From: Chloroflexota bacterium
GTDB taxonomy: Bacteria > Chloroflexota > Dehalococcoidia > Lucifugimonadales > JACPCL1
Length of the DNA: 8,851 bases
NCBI GenBank assembly: GCA_016210375.1
Contig: JACQUH010000015.1
Span: 1-8,851 of the forward strand
Direction: 5' to 3'
The position numbers and the translations under genes are program-made. A model generated the notes under the pieces. The model did not search any database. It had not been told where the DNA came from and worked only from the letters and a program-made list of their open reading frames with translations. Shown here in pieces: positions 5,517 through 8,851 of the stretch; position 1 is the first letter of the stretch, and each line of letters begins with the position of its first letter.

Positions 5517-6908
5517 ATGAGTCAAGAGCGATCTTCTAACGATGGCAGCGTCATTGGGCAACTGGCGGAATACATCGTAAAGGCGCGCAAGGCGGAGCTA
5601 CCGGAAGAGGTGGCGCTGAAGGGAAAACACCACATTCTGGACACCATCGCCGCCATGGCCTCGGGCATCGCTCTTCCTCCTGGGCAGTTGGCCGTCAAGT
5701 ACGCCGGGCTTCAGGGAGGAAGGCCGGAGGCAATGGTCGTGGGTTCTGATATTGTGACCAACGCAGTCACCGCATCTCTGTGCAACGGCGTTTCCGCCCA
5801 CGCCGACGAGACCGACGATTCCCATGCGCCCTCCGGGACCCACCCTGGTTGCGCCATTGTGCCGCCGGCCCTGGCCATGGCCGAAAAGAACAACAGGAGC
5901 GGCGAAGACCTGCTGAAGGCAGTGGTCGCCGGCTATGACGTTGGTACTCGGGTTATGCGGGCCCTGCGGCGGCAGCCTTTGGGCGGGAGCGCAGGGAGGA
6001 GTTTCAGCAGCCACTCCATCGGGGGAGTCTTCGGCGGAGCGGTGGCTGCCGCCGCCGCAGTGGACTTCACTCCCACGCAGATACGGTGGCTGCTCTCCTA
6101 CACAGCGCAGCAGGCATCAGGGATCACCTCCTGGCAGACGGACCTGGAACACATAGAAAAAGCCTTTGACTTTGCCGGCATGCCCGCCCGCAGCGGCGCT
6201 ACTGCTGCCACCCTGGTGGAGGCAGGCTTCACTGGAGTGTGGGACGTCTTTGAAGGATACAACAACTTCTTTGACTCCTTCGCCAAGGAGGAATCCAACC
6301 GCTCCGAGCTTCTTGCCGAGTTGGGCGGCCGCTACGAGGTGATGCTCACCAATATCAAGAAGTATTGCGTCGGCTCGCCAATTCAGGCCCCGGTAGACTG
6401 CCTCGTAAGCATCATGCGGGAGCACAGGGTTGGCCCCAGGGACCTGGCCCACATGGTAGTCTACACACCCAACGGCGAGAACCGGCTCACCGGCGCCGAG
6501 CAGACTATGCCGGATATCAACCTTCGCTATTGCCTGGCTGCCACTCTCATAGACGGGGACCTATCCTTTGCGGCGGGCCACGACGTAGCCCGCATGACTC
6601 ACCAGGACATCCAGGCCATCACCAGCAAGATTGAAGTGGCCGCCGACCCCGGTCTGGTAACGCCCGAAAGCCCGCGTCAGGGCCGCGTAGACTTTGTCAC
6701 TTATGCAGGCCACACCTTCACCAACCACGTCGTGAAAGTGCGGGGCGTCATGGAGAACCCCATGACTACCGAAGAGGTAGTGAAGAAGAGCCGGGAGCTT
6801 CTGGCTATGGGAGTCGGAGGGCGCAAGGCTGACCAGGCCATCAACGCCCTCATGAACCTGGAATCCTTGAAGAGTGTGCGGGAGTTGCGGGCCATGCTCC
6901 AGGCGTAG
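5517..6908 (+). CDS. MmgE/PrpD family protein
   Basis: This 463-residue protein is full length for the family, which includes 2-methylcitrate dehydratase, cis-aconitate decarboxylase and many uncharacterised relatives. Family signatures are the N-terminal helical region with HHILDTIAAMASG (38-50), the acidic motif HADETDDSH (95-103) followed by HPG (109-111), H166 in FSSHSIGG, KAFDFAGMPARSG (215-227), and GFTGVWDVFEGYN (237-249). Compared from memory with cis-aconitate decarboxylase, the conserved Asp and Thr of the acidic motif look like E98 and S102, the Lys is probably K215, and a usual His in the HxxID region appears to be Q290. A methylcitrate or aconitate substrate is therefore not safe to assign. 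The start is ATG 5517, preceded by an AGGGGG-like site. The longer start at 5466 would add 17 residues and precede the likely transcription start. Shared upstream DNA suggests co-regulation with the divergent SDR gene. Confidence 0.92.
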   Translation: MSQERSSNDGSVIGQLAEYIVKARKAELPEEVALKGKHHILDTIAAMASGIALPPGQLAVKYAGLQGGRPEAMVVGSDIVTNAVTASLCNGVSAHADETDDSHAPSGTHPGCAIVPPALAMAEKNNRSGEDLLKAVVAGYDVGTRVMRALRRQPLGGSAGRSFSSHSIGGVFGGAVAAAAAVDFTPTQIRWLLSYTAQQASGITSWQTDLEHIEKAFDFAGMPARSGATAATLVEAGFTGVWDVFEGYNNFFDSFAKEESNRSELLAELGGRYEVMLTNIKKYCVGSPIQAPVDCLVSIMREHRVGPRDLAHMVVYTPNGENRLTGAEQTMPDINLRYCLAATLIDGDLSFAAGHDVARMTHQDIQAITSKIEVAADPGLVTPESPRQGRVDFVTYAGHTFTNHVVKVRGVMENPMTTEEVVKKSRELLAMGVGGRKADQAINALMNLESLKSVRELRAMLQA

Positions 6909-6939
6909 GACTAAGAAACTATTTCAAAACTCTTGTGTA

Positions 6940-6990
6940 CCGCCCCCTGAAGGGGGTGGCTTCAAGCCGCAGCCTTCAGGCTGCGGTGAA
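6940..6990 (+). terminator. Double hairpin downstream of the MmgE/PrpD gene
   Basis: A first stem pairs 6940-6948 with 6951-6959 (CCGCCCCCT type, one G-T pair; the innermost T-A pair probably stays open). A second has perfect 8-base arms CCGCAGCC (6967-6974) and GGCTGCGG (6979-6986) around TTCA, extended by TTCA/TGAA. It begins 32 bases after the stop and may end the transcript. The run that follows on the plus strand is A rather than T, so classical intrinsic termination in this direction is not supported. Confidence 0.35.
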
Positions 6991-7123
6991 AAAAGCCATT
7001 CTGAGATAGATACTACCTCTTCCTTGGGCAGAAGGCAGATGATAAGCTGGAGCCTCAGGTTACCTTCTTGTTTCAGATGTCCTAAACGAGCGCAAGGGAA
7101 TGACACCAAGGTCACTCTGTTAC

Positions 7124-7187
7124 TCAATGACCATAAGGCGGGGGCTTGAAGCCGCACCCCTTCGTCCCGACTTGTCGGGACTCGGGG
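7124..7187. repeat. Second repeat box with a nested palindrome
   Basis: The box TCAATGACCATAAGG (7124-7138) repeats 189-203. It is followed by GGGGCTTGAAGCC and then a palindrome GTCCCGAC-TT-GTCGGGAC (7164-7181), itself enclosed by CCCC (7157-7160) and GGGG (7184-7187). Compared with the opposite end of the 281-base structure, about 33 extra bases containing this palindrome separate the terminal repeat from the GGCTT block, which looks like one repeat inserted into another. Confidence 0.5.
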
Positions 7188-7255
7188 CAGGCTCTTCAGG
7201 GTGCGGTACACAACGCCTGTATTATCCTTGGAATACATGATAAGGAGGGTCTCAT

Positions 7256-8311
7256 ATGAGTGACGTGAAGATGATCCTGGTTGGTGATACCAATGTAGGG
7301 CGACCCGACCCAGATTCCGCCTTCGCCTCGGTACTGCCGGTGCTTCAGGATGCGGACATACGGTTTTGCAATCTGGAAACGGTCCTGGCCGATGCGAGGT
7401 ACCTTTCTCCCTACGACCGTGTGACTCTGCCACGAACGGACGAGTCGGTCCTTGCCTCGTACGTCAAGGCCGGTTTCAATGTGATGAACCAGGCGAATAA
7501 CCCGAACACGTATCACGGTTTGGACGCACTGGTCCGCAGCCTGGAAGTGCTGGACCGGGCAGGCATCGCCCATGCGGGGGCCGGCCGTAACCTGGCTGAG
7601 GCGCGGAAGCCCGCCATCATGGAGCGCAACGGCGCCAGGGTTGCTTTCGTATGCAGGACTTCGGTGGGGACTCCGGAAATGGCTGCCGGCCCCGATACGC
7701 CAGGCGTCGCCTATTACCCTGTTCACACCCATTACGAGGCCCCAACCAGGGTACACTCCAACCCAGGTTTGCCACCCATCGTGCACACCGTCCCAGACAG
7801 GGGCGAGCACCGCGCCGCCCTGCAGGAAGATATCCGAAAGGCAAAGGGACAGGCCGATGTCGTCATCATGTCCTGGCACTGGGGCCTATCGCCATTTCAG
7901 GTCCACCCAGGTGCAGGCACTGGCGAAGTTGAAGTGATGGACTACCAGAAAGAAATGGGGCGCTTTGCCATAGACGCTGGCGCTGACATGGTGGTAGGCC
8001 ATCACTCCCACCAGCCCCAGCCCATTGAGGTTTACAAGGGCAAGCCCATCCTGTACTCCCTGGCCAATTTCGTCCATGACCTGGCATCCTTCCGGGAGAT
8101 GAGCTTTATGGCCATCCTGGTGCGCTGCCTTATCCGCGACGGCAAAATCCACCGGCTTTCCATTGTGCCCGGCAAGATCGCGGGCAACGGCCCTCCCACC
8201 TTCGGCAAGCCTGCACAGTTGCCCGACGTTGTGCGGCGCATGCAGGAGATGTCTGCGCCCTTCGGCACGAAGTTCCAGGTTGGCCAAGATGATGTGGCCG
8301 TGGTCCTATAG
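7256..8311 (+). CDS. CapA-like metallophosphatase, no signal sequence
   Basis: This 351-residue protein belongs to the CapA/PgsA (poly-gamma-glutamate capsule) group of the calcineurin-like phosphoesterase superfamily. Motifs in order are the first metal-site GD (10-11), NLE (39-41), ANNPNTYHG (80-88) where most relatives have NNH, GAG (108-110), SWHWG (206-210), GHHSH (248-252) and LANF (269-272). Known members act at the cell envelope and have an N-terminal anchor. This one begins directly with MSDVKMILVGD, so it is probably cytoplasmic, and capsule synthesis should not be assumed. The His normally following NN is P83, and H87 four residues on may substitute after a small insertion. AAGGAGGG at 7242-7249 lies six bases before ATG 7256, fixing the start. 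The gene follows the 281-base repeat structure and converges on the methyltransferase gene. Confidence 0.88.
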   Translation: MSDVKMILVGDTNVGRPDPDSAFASVLPVLQDADIRFCNLETVLADARYLSPYDRVTLPRTDESVLASYVKAGFNVMNQANNPNTYHGLDALVRSLEVLDRAGIAHAGAGRNLAEARKPAIMERNGARVAFVCRTSVGTPEMAAGPDTPGVAYYPVHTHYEAPTRVHSNPGLPPIVHTVPDRGEHRAALQEDIRKAKGQADVVIMSWHWGLSPFQVHPGAGTGEVEVMDYQKEMGRFAIDAGADMVVGHHSHQPQPIEVYKGKPILYSLANFVHDLASFREMSFMAILVRCLIRDGKIHRLSIVPGKIAGNGPPTFGKPAQLPDVVRRMQEMSAPFGTKFQVGQDDVAVVL

Positions 8312-8371
8312 GTAGAGGCGCTTCTCCGAGGGCATCGGCTACTCCGCTCTGGAGGTTCAGTAAGAACAAAA

Positions 8372-8413
8372 GGGGGGCCTTCCCCGTAGGGGCGACGCAT
8401 GCGTCGCCCCTAC
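8372..8413 (-). terminator. Perfect 28-base palindrome between convergent genes, probable terminator
   Basis: From 8386 to 8413 the sequence equals its own reverse complement, with half-site GTAGGGGCGACGCA. It lies nine bases past the methyltransferase stop. On the minus strand it is followed by GGGG-AAGG-CCCC and then CCTTTTG, which looks like a short hairpin with a T-run. It could end the minus-strand transcript and, through symmetry, also the CapA-like transcript that ends at 8311. The half-site shares GTAGGGGCG with the insertion in the kinase gene, so it is also a member of that repeat family. Confidence 0.5.
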
Positions 8414-8422
8414 CAAGACTGC

Positions 8423-8851
8423 CTACCCTTCCTTGTAGCCGATGGCCTCGCACACGGGCCGCCCAAAGAAGGCGTCGGGGTTCTGGCCCCAGGCACGCAG
8501 CTCTGCCTCCAGTCTCTGTAGGGAAGTGTGGTCCGATAGGCCCTCGTCCAGCCAGCGTTGGAACAACACCATCCAGGCATCCACTTCCACGTTAACGCCA
8601 AGGCATTCATATGAGGCGGAAGCCTCGCGCCGAAGAAACCCCGCCTCGCGCAGCAGGGCAAGGGAGTTCATGCTGAAGCCAAGGGAATGTCCCAGCGATT
8701 GGGCATTTCGCTGGTTGCGGTTGTAGCACTCCCGCACGGCGTCACAAGGAGGCCAAATGAGAAGCCCGGAGTACTCTGCATTGCGGATGCCGATGACCCC
8801 TCCTGGTTTGAGCACGCGGCGCATTTCCCGCAGAGCCCGCATGGGCTCGGC
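8423..8851 (-). CDS. Class I SAM-dependent methyltransferase, C-terminal part
   Basis: About 142 residues are visible and the frame stays open to the window edge (residues AEP precede the first Met), so the N-terminal half with the SAM-binding glycine motif lies outside. ALREMRRVLKPGGVIGIRN is the characteristic strand after motif III of UbiE/Methyltransf_11-type enzymes. It is followed by a variable helical cap and the LLREAGF strand-turn. The end, GQNPDAFFGRPVCEAIGYK, is common to a set of small-molecule methyltransferases. The Met at 8842 falls inside this conserved block and is not the true start. The acceptor substrate cannot be told. The gene is convergent with the CapA-like gene and ends at TAG 8423-8425. 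Confidence 0.85.
   Translation of the reverse strand, partial: AEPMRALREMRRVLKPGGVIGIRNAEYSGLLIWPPCDAVRECYNRNQRNAQSLGHSLGFSMNSLALLREAGFLRREASASYECLGVNVEVDAWMVLFQRWLDEGLSDHTSLQRLEAELRAWGQNPDAFFGRPVCEAIGYKEG

Larger units (their letters stand above)
6933..7213. repeat. 281-base structure bounded by 20-base inverted repeats
   Basis: TTGTGTACCGCCCCCTGAAG (6933-6952) and the inverse of 7194-7213 match at 19 of 20 positions. Just inside each end lies a GGCTT(C/G)AAGCC block (6958-6968 and 7142-7152). This fills most of the 347-base gap between the MmgE/PrpD and CapA-like genes. The middle, about 6995-7120, has no coding signal. The match ends sharply at both sides, but no target duplication is seen, so it may be a non-autonomous mobile element or two opposed copies of a smaller repeat. 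The rest of the gap holds only the CapA-like gene's leader, with a weak TATTAT (7220-7225) as a possible -10 box. Confidence 0.55.

Noticed and set aside
6995..7105. Possible remnant of a CATTCTGAG-type inverted repeat
   Set aside because: GCCATTCTGAG and GAATGAC pair over only about five bases, too little to call an element.
8130..8661. Small minus-strand open frames near the end of the window
   Set aside because: They lie in other frames over the CapA-like gene or the methyltransferase, whose protein motifs explain the sequence.
1..8851. CRISPR array, tRNA genes, transposase or phage genes
   Set aside because: No regularly spaced direct repeats, cloverleaf-like segments or recognisable proteins of these kinds were seen. 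The repeats present are palindromic and dispersed.

Overview
The window looks like part of a moderately GC-rich bacterial genome with five protein genes separated by intergenic DNA full of short palindromic repeats. Short hairpin repeats of the GTAGGGGCG and CCCCCTCCCCC types, a zinc-ribbon/kinase/ATPase/TPR regulator, and a mix of SDR, MmgE/PrpD, CapA-like and methyltransferase genes together resemble environmental Chloroflexota (Dehalococcoidia/SAR202-like). That placement is inferred from general familiarity. No rRNA, ribosomal protein or other marker in the window confirms it.

Layout. Positions 1-260 are non-coding and hold a triple-hairpin repeat, a repeat box and a hairpin just past the kinase stop. 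Positions 261-4202 (minus) encode a 1313-residue soluble Ser/Thr kinase: zinc ribbon, complete kinase domain, STAND-type ATPase, long TPR region. The gene carries at least three repeat insertions that keep the frame open, and its base composition is mosaic. Positions 4203-4495 hold its probable promoter. Positions 4496-5278 (minus) encode a short-chain dehydrogenase/reductase (SDR) that has lost its catalytic Tyr and Ser. Positions 5279-5516 are a divergent regulatory region with two promoter candidates and two dyads. Positions 5517-6908 (plus) encode an MmgE/PrpD-family protein. Positions 6909-7255 are a 347-base gap dominated by an inverted-repeat structure. Positions 7256-8311 (plus) encode a CapA-like metallophosphatase without a signal sequence. 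After a perfect 28-base palindrome, 8423-8851 (minus) holds the C-terminal part of a SAM-dependent methyltransferase that continues beyond the window.

How the genes relate. The SDR and MmgE/PrpD genes are divergently transcribed from a shared 240-base region and may serve one catabolic pathway; this is inference, and no substrate can be read from the sequence. The kinase has its own promoter candidate and looks like an independent cytoplasmic signalling protein. The CapA-like and methyltransferase genes converge on the palindrome. I see no CRISPR array, tRNA, rRNA, transposase or phage gene, and no clear evidence of a new multi-gene system. The most unusual points are the repeat-riddled kinase gene, the SDR without a catalytic triad, and the repeat family that recurs at both ends of the window.
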